A DNA stretch of 15,300 nucleotides. Source: Bacteroidales bacterium GP1. Its GTDB lineage: Bacteria > Bacteroidota > Bacteroidia > Bacteroidales > Muribaculaceae. The stretch lies in contig DAAI01000024.1 of assembly GCA_001701105.1 (NCBI GenBank), forward strand, positions 25,117-40,416, given 5' to 3'. Positions 7,066-12,999 of the stretch are shown in pieces (position 1 is the stretch's first letter; each line of letters opens with the position of its first letter). Position numbers and translations under genes: made by a program. The notes under the pieces are model-generated. The model was not told where the DNA came from and searched no databases. It saw nothing but the letters and a program-made list of their open reading frames with translations.

Positions 7066-7533
7066 TTATTTCAACAATGTATAATCCAATACCTCTGAAT
7101 TTTCATCAACCTGAGTTTTGTCTGTGTTGTTATCATTCCACATTGACAAAGCATATTCCCAGTTAGTTTTATATCGTTTATTTTTAGTACATTCAGATTT
7201 TAGAAATTTTACAAGAAACTCTTTTTGTTTTGGAGTTAAAATATTTTCTTTTCCATCATGATGAAAATATTCAATTTTCGTCAAACAAACACAAGTATGA
7301 AATTCTTTACCGTTTGTACTATCGTCCCAAATATGAATATGAGGTTCATTTCCTTCACTACCATTTACGAAGACTTTAAACTTAGGCGATTCGGGTTTAC
7401 CATTATTTTTTAAGGTTACGAAATAACCTACAGAAGCCATTTCATATAGAATATGGTCTGGAATATCTATAGATTTATCAAATTCTAAGTCATCAAATTC
7501 TATAAAAAATTCTTCTGTTACATTATTATCCAT
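7066..7533 (-). CDS. Hypothetical protein in the AT-rich accessory segment
   Basis: The 155-residue protein is acidic at the N-terminus (EEFFIEFDDLEFD), with a central region at about 68-92 that holds PHIHIWDD and FHTCVCLTKIEYFHHDGK, and a C-terminal KTNWEYALSMWNDNN motif. The PHIHIWD and TNWEYxxxxWNDNN patterns look like a conserved Bacteroidetes hypothetical family; I cannot name it. The His/Asp/Cys-rich core might bind a metal, but that is a guess. No signal peptide or membrane segment is visible. Codons are strongly AT-biased compared with nadK or pdxJ, which points to recent acquisition together with the IS remnant upstream. Confidence 0.6.
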   Translation of the reverse strand: MDNNVTEEFFIEFDDLEFDKSIDIPDHILYEMASVGYFVTLKNNGKPESPKFKVFVNGSEGNEPHIHIWDDSTNGKEFHTCVCLTKIEYFHHDGKENILTPKQKEFLVKFLKSECTKNKRYKTNWEYALSMWNDNNTDKTQVDENSEVLDYTLLK

Positions 7534-7576
7534 ATCAGTAATCTTTATTTAGTTTACAATATTTATCTTCAATAAT

Positions 7577-8119
7577 TTAAGCAGCAATTTTCTTGTCATA
7601 GTATCTGTGTTTAAATTCTGTCTTGTAAGACAAGCAAGAGAACATCAGACGTTCAAACATATCAAGTTTTCTGCGGTTGAACTTATAGCAGAATTCATTG
7701 AGATAGTTCTGCAAGAATTCGGGTTTGATGTCGTGGTATATGTCAAGCAGCAGACGCTTTGCGTTGCTGATGACGATATGCACCCACGGAAGGACTTTTG
7801 AAATCTGTTTAGGTTCAACGACTTGACTCATATGAGACTTAACAAGATTCTTGAAGTTCACATAAGAAGTTGAATCATCAGTAGTCAGTTGTGCATCGTT
7901 GTTGATGAACTTGATTACATTGCTGTCAAGAGTCTTTGACTTCAAGTCATCAATGACAATCATCTTGATATGACCAACTGACTTGTCAAGTTTATGCTTT
8001 TTATTAAGTTCTTGTGAAGTGCTTTCAGCCATTACGAGAACCTTTGTCTTTGCTTGTGAACCACGACCGCGTTTGCGGGGTTTGTCAACTCCCATAAGGG
8101 ATAATATTAACCGAGTCAA
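7577..8119 (-). pseudogene. 5'-truncated IS1595-type (ISXO2-like) transposase
   Basis: The 180-residue frame matches the C-terminal DDE part of ISXO2-type transposases: KPRKRGRGSQAKTKVLVM at about 13-30, QLTTDDSTSY with the second catalytic Asp near residue 92, and a tail LPWVHIVISNAKRLLLDIYH followed by FLQNYLNEFCYKFNRRK that has the spacing of the usual H-N-xxG-x-W-S-x-L-K and YLDEFxFRYNxR segments. The zinc-ribbon N-terminus and the first catalytic Asp are missing. Full-length relatives have about 300 residues. The only starts are TTG 8119 or ATG 8095. Just upstream, a different frame reads KEVDSV and stops inside this gene, perhaps a shifted remnant of the first-Asp region. Inactive remnant; family call moderately sure. 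Confidence 0.72.
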
Positions 8120-8193
8120 CTTCTTTCAGGGTTAGATACTTCTGATAGTCAACCAAAATCAGGAAAAGACAGATAATCAATTATATGGATTCC

Positions 8194-8330
8194 GGACGCA
8201 CGGGCCATGCGTCCCTACATTATTCATATTTCACAAGCCGGAGGCTTACGCTCCCCAAATAATGAGTTATTGCGCCCCCTGATTTCCGGAGGCGCAATTA
8301 TGCTTACAGGGGCGCAGGAAAGCGCGCTGT
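8194..8330. repeat. Cluster of four hairpins between the transposase remnant and secG
   Basis: Four inverted repeats follow one another: GGACGCA/TGCGTCC at 8194-8200 and 8208-8214; CATTATT/AATAATG at 8218-8224 and 8258-8264 around an inner GGAG/CTCC; ATTGCGCC/GGCGCAAT at 8269-8276 and 8291-8298, extended by CC/GG after one mismatch; and ACAG with GCGC against GCGC and CTGT at 8306-8330. TGCGCCCCCTG (8271-8281) can also pair with CAGGGGCGCA (8307-8316). The region lies just after the secG stop and may serve as terminator or REP-like element. Confidence 0.55.
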
Positions 8331-8355
8331 ATGACTTCTCTAAATAATGCTCGTC

Positions 8356-8691
8356 TTAGTTAATCGGAGCGGCAGCGGGAGCCTGTGTCGGAGCGGGAGC
8401 TTGCGTCGGAGCAGCGGCCGGAGCTGTGGGAGTCGGAGCTGTGGTCTGGATTTTAGACACATTCACCGGAGTCTTTACTGCGAAAGAAGCACATATCGAC
8501 ATCACGCAGATGAAGATGGCGAGAGTCCATGTGGCCTTTTCGATGAAATCGGTGGTCTTGCGATAACCGAGGTATTGGTTGCCGCTGGAATAATCGGAGG
8601 CAAGGCCGCCTCCTTTAGATTTCTGAATCAGCACAGCTCCCATGAGCAGCAGCGATGCTATCACGATCAGAATGCAAAGAAAGATATACAT
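8356..8691 (-). CDS. secG: Preprotein translocase subunit SecG
   Basis: Small inner-membrane subunit that assists SecYE and SecA in protein export. With the ATG at 8691 the protein has 111 residues: a membrane segment at about 2-20, the SecG loop with LIQKSKGGGLASDYSSGNQ and LGYRKTTDFIEKATW at about 21-55, a second membrane segment at about 56-72, and a Pro/Ala/Gln-rich tail of APTQAP-type repeats, as is common in Bacteroidales SecG. A frame open 31 residues further upstream overlaps the preceding gene and is not SecG-like, so the ATG at 8691 is preferred. It is the last gene of the minus-strand operon. Confidence 0.93.
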   Translation of the reverse strand: MYIFLCILIVIASLLLMGAVLIQKSKGGGLASDYSSGNQYLGYRKTTDFIEKATWTLAIFICVMSICASFAVKTPVNVSKIQTTAPTPTAPAAAPTQAPAPTQAPAAAPIN

Positions 8692-8713
8692 TTTGTTACT
8701 GTTTTTAATTCGT

Positions 8714-9265
8714 TTATTCAGAATCCGGCTCCGTGGTGCGAATAAGCATTTGCAGGAAACGAATTTGGTCTGCAAAGTAAACACTTTTTTTTGAATTTTT
8801 CAAATTCAATTCGGTAATAATTTCAAGAGCCTTGCGGTAATTACCGTTTTTTATCATAATTTTCACCAAATCGGCGGAAAGAGGGGGGTTCTCCTTGCCG
8901 CAGAATGCATCGATGCAAGCCGTGGTTGAATCTTCGGGAGCGAGGTCGGGGAGTGTGCTGAGCGTAGCTGCATAGTCGGCTGCAGGGGCGTCGATAGGAA
9001 TTTCATCGGGCATTTCGTGAGCCCGGGAGGGTGCAAAGCGTCCGATAAAGGCATTGATAGTATCTTCGGTCGAGACATCCTGTGCATGGTTCTCGCCGTA
9101 GAAATCACGAAATTCCTCGGGGTCGATGCCGAGTAGCAAGCGGAGCGCATCGCGTGATCCAATTCCGGCGGCTATCTTGCGCACGATGGCGCGGCGTGCA
9201 TCGCCGGCGGCCGTGGGGAGGGCATCGATGTCTGGCTTGAGGAAATAGGGGTATTTTGAGGGCAT
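8714..9265 (-). CDS. Helical hypothetical protein between lptE and secG
   Basis: The 183-residue protein (ATG at 9265) has no signal peptide or membrane segment. The N-terminal part (FLKPDIDALP, then RAIVRKIAAGIGSRDALRLLLGIDPEEF) and the C-terminal NGNYRKALEIITELNLKNSKKSVYFADQIRFLQMLI are predicted to be helical; the latter resembles one TPR-like helix pair. From memory, Bacteroidales carry a comparable gene, often labelled TPR-like or hypothetical, at the same place between lptE and secG. It starts 26 bases after lptE and ends 22 bases before secG, so it is co-transcribed. The longer frame to 9355 overlaps lptE and is not preferred. Role unknown. Confidence 0.7.
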   Translation of the reverse strand: MPSKYPYFLKPDIDALPTAAGDARRAIVRKIAAGIGSRDALRLLLGIDPEEFRDFYGENHAQDVSTEDTINAFIGRFAPSRAHEMPDEIPIDAPAADYAATLSTLPDLAPEDSTTACIDAFCGKENPPLSADLVKIMIKNGNYRKALEIITELNLKNSKKSVYFADQIRFLQMLIRTTEPDSE

Positions 9266-9291
9266 GAGAAATGTGGGGTTAGAGTGGGGGG

Positions 9292-9828
9292 CTACCAGTT
9301 GCCGAAGGTGGAATTGAAGATTAATGTTACAATCTCGTCGGAGATCTGCTGACATAATTCATCCTGGACGTCGGTAAGCATCAAAGATGAATCAAACTGC
9401 CGGTAGGCTGAATACGACTGGTCGATGTTGTTTGCCTCGTTCTTGTTGTCGGTATAAATGATATGCACAGTGATTGTGAGGCGAGTCTCGGTGGCATAAG
9501 CATCAGTGCCGACGGCTTGCGGCGATAGGGAATATCCAGTGATTTCGCCGGTGAGCTGGAGGTCGGCGTTATTATTGTCGGTGACTTGCAGGCGGGTGTT
9601 CCGGGTCACATAATCGAGCAATGCGTTTTCAAAAGTCTGCTGCAGCGGAGGGTACACAAGGGCGGCGCGAATCGGGAATTCTCCGATGTTTACGGTCTTA
9701 TAGATGTCGTAATTTATGGATGAGCCATTGAGGGTGTACCTCGGTATGCAGCTCCCCAACGGGAGCAGGATGGCAATGCATACGAGCAACGGGAGCAGAC
9801 GGCTGGGGCGATGCAGGATGGGTTTCAT
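9292..9828 (-). CDS. lptE: LptE-family LPS-assembly lipoprotein
   Basis: Outer-membrane lipoprotein that plugs the LptD barrel and takes part in lipopolysaccharide insertion. The 178-residue protein has a basic N-terminus, a hydrophobic signal segment at about 11-25 and a lipobox LGSC with Cys27 as the lipidated residue. The mature part has the GSSINYD and KTVNIGEFP segments and the alternating strand pattern typical of Bacteroidetes LptE (LQLTGEITGYSLSPQ and TRLTITVHIIYTD), and it ends in a helix (DELCQQISDEIVTLIFNS). It overlaps the sigma-54 activator gene by an ATGA, so translation is probably coupled. The position upstream of secG is conserved in the order. Confidence 0.87.
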   Translation of the reverse strand: MKPILHRPSRLLPLLVCIAILLPLGSCIPRYTLNGSSINYDIYKTVNIGEFPIRAALVYPPLQQTFENALLDYVTRNTRLQVTDNNNADLQLTGEITGYSLSPQAVGTDAYATETRLTITVHIIYTDNKNEANNIDQSYSAYRQFDSSLMLTDVQDELCQQISDEIVTLIFNSTFGNW

Positions 9829-11009
9829 TCTATTTCGAGCTCGTGGAGTTTACGGTATAGGGTGCGGAGGGAGATGTTGAGATCCTCGGCGGTCTGCTTT
9901 TTATTACCGCCATTTTTGGCGAGGAGGGCTGCGATGGTGGCTCTCTCGGATTCCACGAGAGGATTAGGGCCGAGGTTAAGCACATTCTGCTCCGGATATT
10001 TTATGAGCGAAGTCACGGGGGGAGTTTCGGCCATGGGCGACGCAGTCATATCCTTCAGGATAGAGAATCGGCCGTTGCCCGATTCCATGGCGTCGATGCG
10101 TTGCCGGAGCATGTCGGTCTCATGGCGCAAGGCCATCACGAGCTGCCACATCATCTTGCGTTGGTCGTCGTCATCGTTTGCGCGGGTGGTGGGCAGCAGG
10201 TCGGAATCGGAATGAAGGAGGTCGGCGAGTTGCTCATGCGTGATCTGCTCTCCGGCATAAAAAAGGGCGAGCTGATCCACAATATTCTTTAGTTGCCTTA
10301 CATTACCGGGCCATCTCTGGACCCTCATCAGCCGGATGGCATCGTCGCTGAATGTGATTGGCTGGGTGCGGTACTTCTGTGAGAAGTCGGAAGCGAATTT
10401 GCGCGCGAGCAAAGCCACATCGTCACCACGGTCGTGCAGATTCGGCACGGGGATAATCACTGTCGAGAGGCGATAATATAGATCCTCGCGGAATTTCCCT
10501 TTCTTTACGGCCTCGAGGAGATTGACATTAGTGGCGGCCACGACGCGGACATCGGCGCGCTGCACTGTGGATGAGCCTACTTTCAGGAATTCGCCTGTCT
10601 CCAGCACGCGGAGGAGGCGAGCCTGTGTGGTGAGCGGTAGCTCGGCGATCTCATCGAGGAAGATGGTGCCACCGTCGGCCTCCTCAAAGTAGCCTTTGCG
10701 GTCGGCGATGGCTCCTGTAAAAGAGCCTTTCTCATGGCCGAAGAGTTCGCTGTCGATGGTGCCCTCTGGAATGGCTCCGCAATTGACGGCTATATATTTT
10801 TTATGCTTTCTTGCTCCGAACTGATGTATGATCTTAGGAAAAAACTCTTTTCCGGCGCCGGATTCTCCGGTGACAAGTACGGCGAGATCCACGGGAGCCA
10901 CCATAATGGCTCGCGCAATGGCATTATGCAACGCCGGCGAATTGCCTATTATCGAGAAGCGTTGGCGCACTCTGGTGATTTCCTGCTCGGAAACGGGAAG
11001 ATTGGTCAT
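9825..11009 (-). CDS. Sigma-54-dependent transcriptional activator without receiver domain
   Basis: AAA+ activator that remodels RNA polymerase carrying sigma-54. In the 394-residue protein the AAA+ domain follows a short N-terminus: Walker A GESGAGKE at 48-55, GSFTGA at 95-100 (sigma-54 contact loop, Ser replacing the usual Ala), Walker B GGTIFLDEIAEL at 113-124, FREDLYYRL near 173-181 and WPGNVRQL at 233-240. A Fis-type helix-turn-helix occupies about 360-394 (NKKQTAEDLNISLRTLYRKL). There is no phosphoreceiver or obvious sensor domain, so control must come from a partner or expression level. It lies 16 bases after the acyltransferase gene and overlaps lptE by four bases. Targets are unknown; the location suggests envelope genes. 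Confidence 0.9.
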   Translation of the reverse strand: MTNLPVSEQEITRVRQRFSIIGNSPALHNAIARAIMVAPVDLAVLVTGESGAGKEFFPKIIHQFGARKHKKYIAVNCGAIPEGTIDSELFGHEKGSFTGAIADRKGYFEEADGGTIFLDEIAELPLTTQARLLRVLETGEFLKVGSSTVQRADVRVVAATNVNLLEAVKKGKFREDLYYRLSTVIIPVPNLHDRGDDVALLARKFASDFSQKYRTQPITFSDDAIRLMRVQRWPGNVRQLKNIVDQLALFYAGEQITHEQLADLLHSDSDLLPTTRANDDDDQRKMMWQLVMALRHETDMLRQRIDAMESGNGRFSILKDMTASPMAETPPVTSLIKYPEQNVLNLGPNPLVESERATIAALLAKNGGNKKQTAEDLNISLRTLYRKLHELEIE

Positions 11010-11025
11010 GGTTATCGCGGAGAGA

Positions 11026-11874
11026 TTATTTATAATATTTTCCTTTAAGAGAATAAGTGGCGTTGCGGAGCATCTGTCCTAACTCATCCACATCCTTATG
11101 CCGTGCGATTTCCTCGGGCGATATAGGCTCGCCGAAAGTGATATGCATATCCCGGCCGGTCTTGTTGAAAAGCTCTCGCGGAAGCCGGAGAGTGCGGATT
11201 CGCCAGTCGATCATTCCCAAGAAATTGAATATCGCAGAGTTATGCTCGTGGAAATAGACGGGAATCACCGGCAGCTTCAGTTGCTGGATAAGCCGGATTA
11301 TGGAGGGCTGCCATTGTCGGTCGGTGATATGGAGGGATTTATTGACCTTCGATACGGCACCTGCGGGAAAGAAGCCGAGGGGATGTCCGTCGCGCACATG
11401 CTTCATAGCCGCGCGGATTCCCTGCATCGTGATCATGCGTTTCTTCGGGTCGTCGCTCCCGCTGGGATCGACGGGGATAAACGATGGCTTCATGGCCGAG
11501 ATATGGCAAAGGAACTCATTCACCATTACCTTGAAATCAGGGCGATGACGCCCCACGATGTCGATAAGCATGATCCCGTCGAGGGCGCCGAGAGGATGAT
11601 TCGATACCGTAAGGAAAGCCCCGGTGGGGAATCTGTCGAGGACATCCTCATTATAGATATGCTTTTTTATCTTGTAGCAATCGTCGATAAGGAGATTGGA
11701 AAATTCCACGCCTGTGGCATGGCAGTATCTTGAATGGACGGCATTACATTTATCGATGATTAGCCAGTGCAGGATGGTATTCACCAGCTTCTCATGGCCA
11801 TCGAGAGCCGGCACCATCTTGCGGATGTCATCGTAATTTAGAATATCGGGGCGAACCCCTTCCGGTAGATTCAT
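11026..11874 (-). CDS. Lysophospholipid/hemolysin-type acyltransferase
   Basis: PlsC-superfamily acyltransferase of 282 residues, probably at the inner-membrane face, adding an acyl chain to a lipid precursor. Motifs: SNHPLGALDG at about 91-100 (His93 and Asp99, the spacing of the hemolysin-like branch rather than the classical HX4D), PSFIPVDP at about 130-137 and GFFPAGAVSK at about 167-176, the counterpart of the FPEG block. The ATG at 11874 is chosen because the conserved NYDDIRKMVPALDG follows shortly; a TTG at 11976 would add 34 residues from a promoter-like region. First gene of the likely operon with the sigma-54 activator, lptE, and secG. The substrate is unknown; phospholipid and amino-acid lipid synthesis are both possible. 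Confidence 0.8.
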   Translation of the reverse strand: MNLPEGVRPDILNYDDIRKMVPALDGHEKLVNTILHWLIIDKCNAVHSRYCHATGVEFSNLLIDDCYKIKKHIYNEDVLDRFPTGAFLTVSNHPLGALDGIMLIDIVGRHRPDFKVMVNEFLCHISAMKPSFIPVDPSGSDDPKKRMITMQGIRAAMKHVRDGHPLGFFPAGAVSKVNKSLHITDRQWQPSIIRLIQQLKLPVIPVYFHEHNSAIFNFLGMIDWRIRTLRLPRELFNKTGRDMHITFGEPISPEEIARHKDVDELGQMLRNATYSLKGKYYK

Positions 11875-11993
11875 AACAATTCGGTTGGTTGCGGTTAATC
11901 CGGATGTCGGCCCAATAGTATATATCAGACCATCGGTAATGTCCACCCGGATCCGAGGTACCGTCACTACGGACAAAGAGCCTCAAATCAAAC

Positions 11994-12111
11994 TACAAAT
12001 TTAATAAATAATTTTGAATTAGGGAGGGTTGAGTGGGAATATGGCGCAGCAAATTTGAATTTTGAATTGAGAAATCGGATTAATTTCTCCGGCCGCCTTC
12101 CTCAATCAGCA
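11994..12111. repeat. 118-bp direct repeat, copy 1
   Basis: Matches 12614-12731 without gaps and with 6 differences in 118 positions; the copies are 620 bp apart. On the minus strand it begins inside the last codons of a reading frame that ends IEEGGRRN and stop, continues through an AT-rich stretch with TTCAAA-type motifs, and ends with TAAATTTG, a promoter-like element upstream of the acyltransferase gene. Confidence 0.92.
11996..12003 (-). promoter_or_regulatory. Candidate -7 element for the acyltransferase-secG operon
   Basis: The minus strand reads TAAATTTG, a full TAnnTTTG match, about 120 bases upstream of the chosen acyltransferase start. It lies at the end of repeat copy 1, and the same octamer ends copy 2 (12616-12623) about 40 bases upstream of the DUF3791 frame. 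No convincing -33 element is visible. Confidence 0.3.
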
Positions 12112-12208
12112 TTTCATATAAAGCCACAGGCCCGAGATGCCATAATTTCGATTCTTCTTTTTCGAGCTCGCGGTACAAAGTTGAGAAATCCGTGTGCCAG
12201 ATTATCTT
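12080..12208 (-). pseudogene. Protein-like 3' fragment in a second frame (ends IEEGGRRN)
   Basis: A frame without a start codon, between TAA 12209-12211 and TAA 12080-12082, encodes a well-formed C-terminus: FSTLYRELEKEESKLWHLG, then PVALYEMLIEEGGRRN. It overlaps the end of the DUF3990 frame one base out of register. It may be the tail of a third gene to which the DUF3990 5' part was joined by a deletion, or the DUF3990 tail after a frameshift. The last residues lie in the direct repeat. Family not recognised. Confidence 0.4.
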
Positions 12209-12350
12209 TTATTTTAGTCCTTACCCATTTTTCGGCTTGTTCTAATGAGGAGGTAAGATAAAATCCAGCACCATAGTCAAGAGTGCGGTTTGAGTGCCTG
12301 ATTTCAGGATTCTCTACAATTTCAAGACTGCCGTGATAAAGAGTTATCAT
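12114..12350 (-). pseudogene. DUF3990 family protein, C-terminally truncated
   Basis: From ATG 12350 the 78-residue frame starts MITLYHGSLEIVENPEI and continues with LDYGAGFYLTSSLEQAEKW, the N-terminal hallmark of DUF3990, a family related to ADP-ribosyltransferase folds (my recollection of the clan; the YHGS and GFYxT motifs are seen). Family members usually have well over 120 residues. Here the similarity ends near residue 45, and the remainder (RARKRRIEIMASRACGFI) looks like out-of-frame sequence, so the gene is most likely inactive. It overlaps the upstream DUF3791 frame by 29 bases, the arrangement expected for the DUF3791-DUF3990 pair, which is suspected to be toxin-antitoxin-like. A start at 12392 is possible but lies deep inside DUF3791. 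Confidence 0.65.
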
Positions 12351-12576
12351 AATAGGGTAGATGTGCAGATAAATAATCTTCGCTATCATCAAGAATCCAA
12401 TGGTGGCCTTGCGTATGGATAGTGTCGTAGTTTGATTTTAAATAATCTAACGCTCCTGAACTCGATAAGATATTAGAAGCCGCCTCTCCCGACAATGAAT
12501 GTGCGTTCTTGTAATTCTCTACGCAGAACGAAAGGAAATAGGTGATAGCATCGTTATAATCGGGTTTGTTTGTTAT
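12322..12576 (-). pseudogene. DUF3791 family protein lacking a standard start codon
   Basis: The frame encodes a clear DUF3791-like protein of about 84 residues: NDAITYFLSFCVENYKNAHS at the N-terminal half, then LSGEAAS, GALDYLKSNYDTIHTQG and a C-terminal HWILDDSEDYLSAHL. It stops with TGA at 12322-12324, after the start of the DUF3990 gene. No ATG, GTG or TTG lies between the in-frame TGA at 12607-12609 and the conserved region except for late TTGs; the codon where a start is expected is ATA at 12574-12576, followed by TNKPDYNDA, which suggests a mutated ATG. DUF3791 proteins are small partners of DUF3990, with no established biochemical role that I know. Confidence 0.65.
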
Positions 12577-12613
12577 ATTTTTATATTGTTGAAACCTATG
12601 TAAGAATCATAAA

Positions 12614-12731
12614 TACAAATTTAATAAATAATTTTGAATTAGGGAGGGTTGAGTGAGAGTATGACACAGCAAATTTGAGTTTTGAATTGATAAATCGGAT
12701 TAATTTCTCCGGCCGCCTTCCTCAATCAGCA
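12614..12731. repeat. 118-bp direct repeat, copy 2
   Basis: Second copy of the repeat at 11994-12111, same orientation, about 95 percent identical by direct comparison. It separates the DUF3791/DUF3990 remnants from the reading frame at 12722-12994 and again carries codons for IEEGGRRN and stop on the minus strand, here in the frame that begins at ATG 12756 (MKNIPTMRLL). Confidence 0.92.
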
Positions 12732-12994
12732 ATCTCATAGTCGGTATATTCTTCATGGTGCTTTAAAGAATCGGCAAGATTATTCATAAAAGTTATTAAA
12801 AAATGGATGTCGGAGCGGGATGCGATGAAAAAATTTATTATCTTTGTAAAGTAATCGTGATATTTCGGTATAATAATGTCGGAATTAATCAAGGGCGTTA
12901 AATCCGATGTTTCCCGCAAATTATCCGGAACTAAATGGCAACCGGAATTCCCAAAGGTAGAATGAATTATAATCAGAATTTGACAATAAGACAA
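12722..12994 (-). CDS. Possible hypothetical protein or gene fragment
   Basis: A 90-codon frame whose C-terminal two thirds look like a real protein: SDLTPLINSDIIIPKYHDYF, a hydrophobic helix INFFIASRSDIHFLITFM and an acidic end EEYTDYEIAD. The first 20 or so residues overlap the 5' region of the galactosidase gene and look non-coding, so it may be the 3' remnant of a longer gene cut on the right. The last codons run into repeat copy 2. A full promoter-like element and a small plus-strand frame lie antisense to it. I do not recognise the family. Confidence 0.3.
   Translation of the reverse strand: MSYCQILIIIHSTFGNSGCHLVPDNLRETSDLTPLINSDIIIPKYHDYFTKIINFFIASRSDIHFLITFMNNLADSLKHHEEYTDYEIAD
12839..12846 (+). 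promoter_or_regulatory. Candidate -7 promoter element upstream of the galactosidase gene
   Basis: TATCTTTG fully matches TAnnTTTG within an AT-rich context. Transcription would start near 12853, 23 bases before a small reading frame at 12876 and about 147 bases before the galactosidase ATG. A -33 TTTG is not evident. Confidence 0.45.
12876..12965 (+). CDS. Possible small protein upstream of the galactosidase gene
   Basis: A 29-codon frame (MSELIKGVKSDVSRKL, then SGTKWQPEFPKVE) begins 30 bases after the candidate promoter and stops 34 bases before the galactosidase start. Its composition is that of a plausible basic, soluble peptide, and it could also be the 5' end of a lost gene. It is antisense to the 12722-12994 frame, and at most one of the two is likely to be translated. 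Confidence 0.25.
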   Translation: MSELIKGVKSDVSRKLSGTKWQPEFPKVE

Positions 12995-12999
12995 AATAG

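Noticed and set aside
8194..8330. CRISPR-like array
   Set aside because: The stems differ in sequence and there are no regularly spaced identical repeats.
8347..8745. Plus-strand frame of 132 codons opposite secG
   Set aside because: It begins with an Arg/Ser/Gly-rich stretch that is the reverse of the SecG Pro/Ala tail; SecG on the minus strand explains the region.
11098..11733. Plus-strand frame of 211 codons opposite the acyltransferase gene
   Set aside because: The minus strand carries the NHPLGALDG and FFPAGAVSK motifs; the plus frame has no recognisable pattern.
11994..12731. Insertion sequence with the 118-bp repeats as ends
   Set aside because: The copies are direct, contain no inverted ends, and no transposase lies between them.
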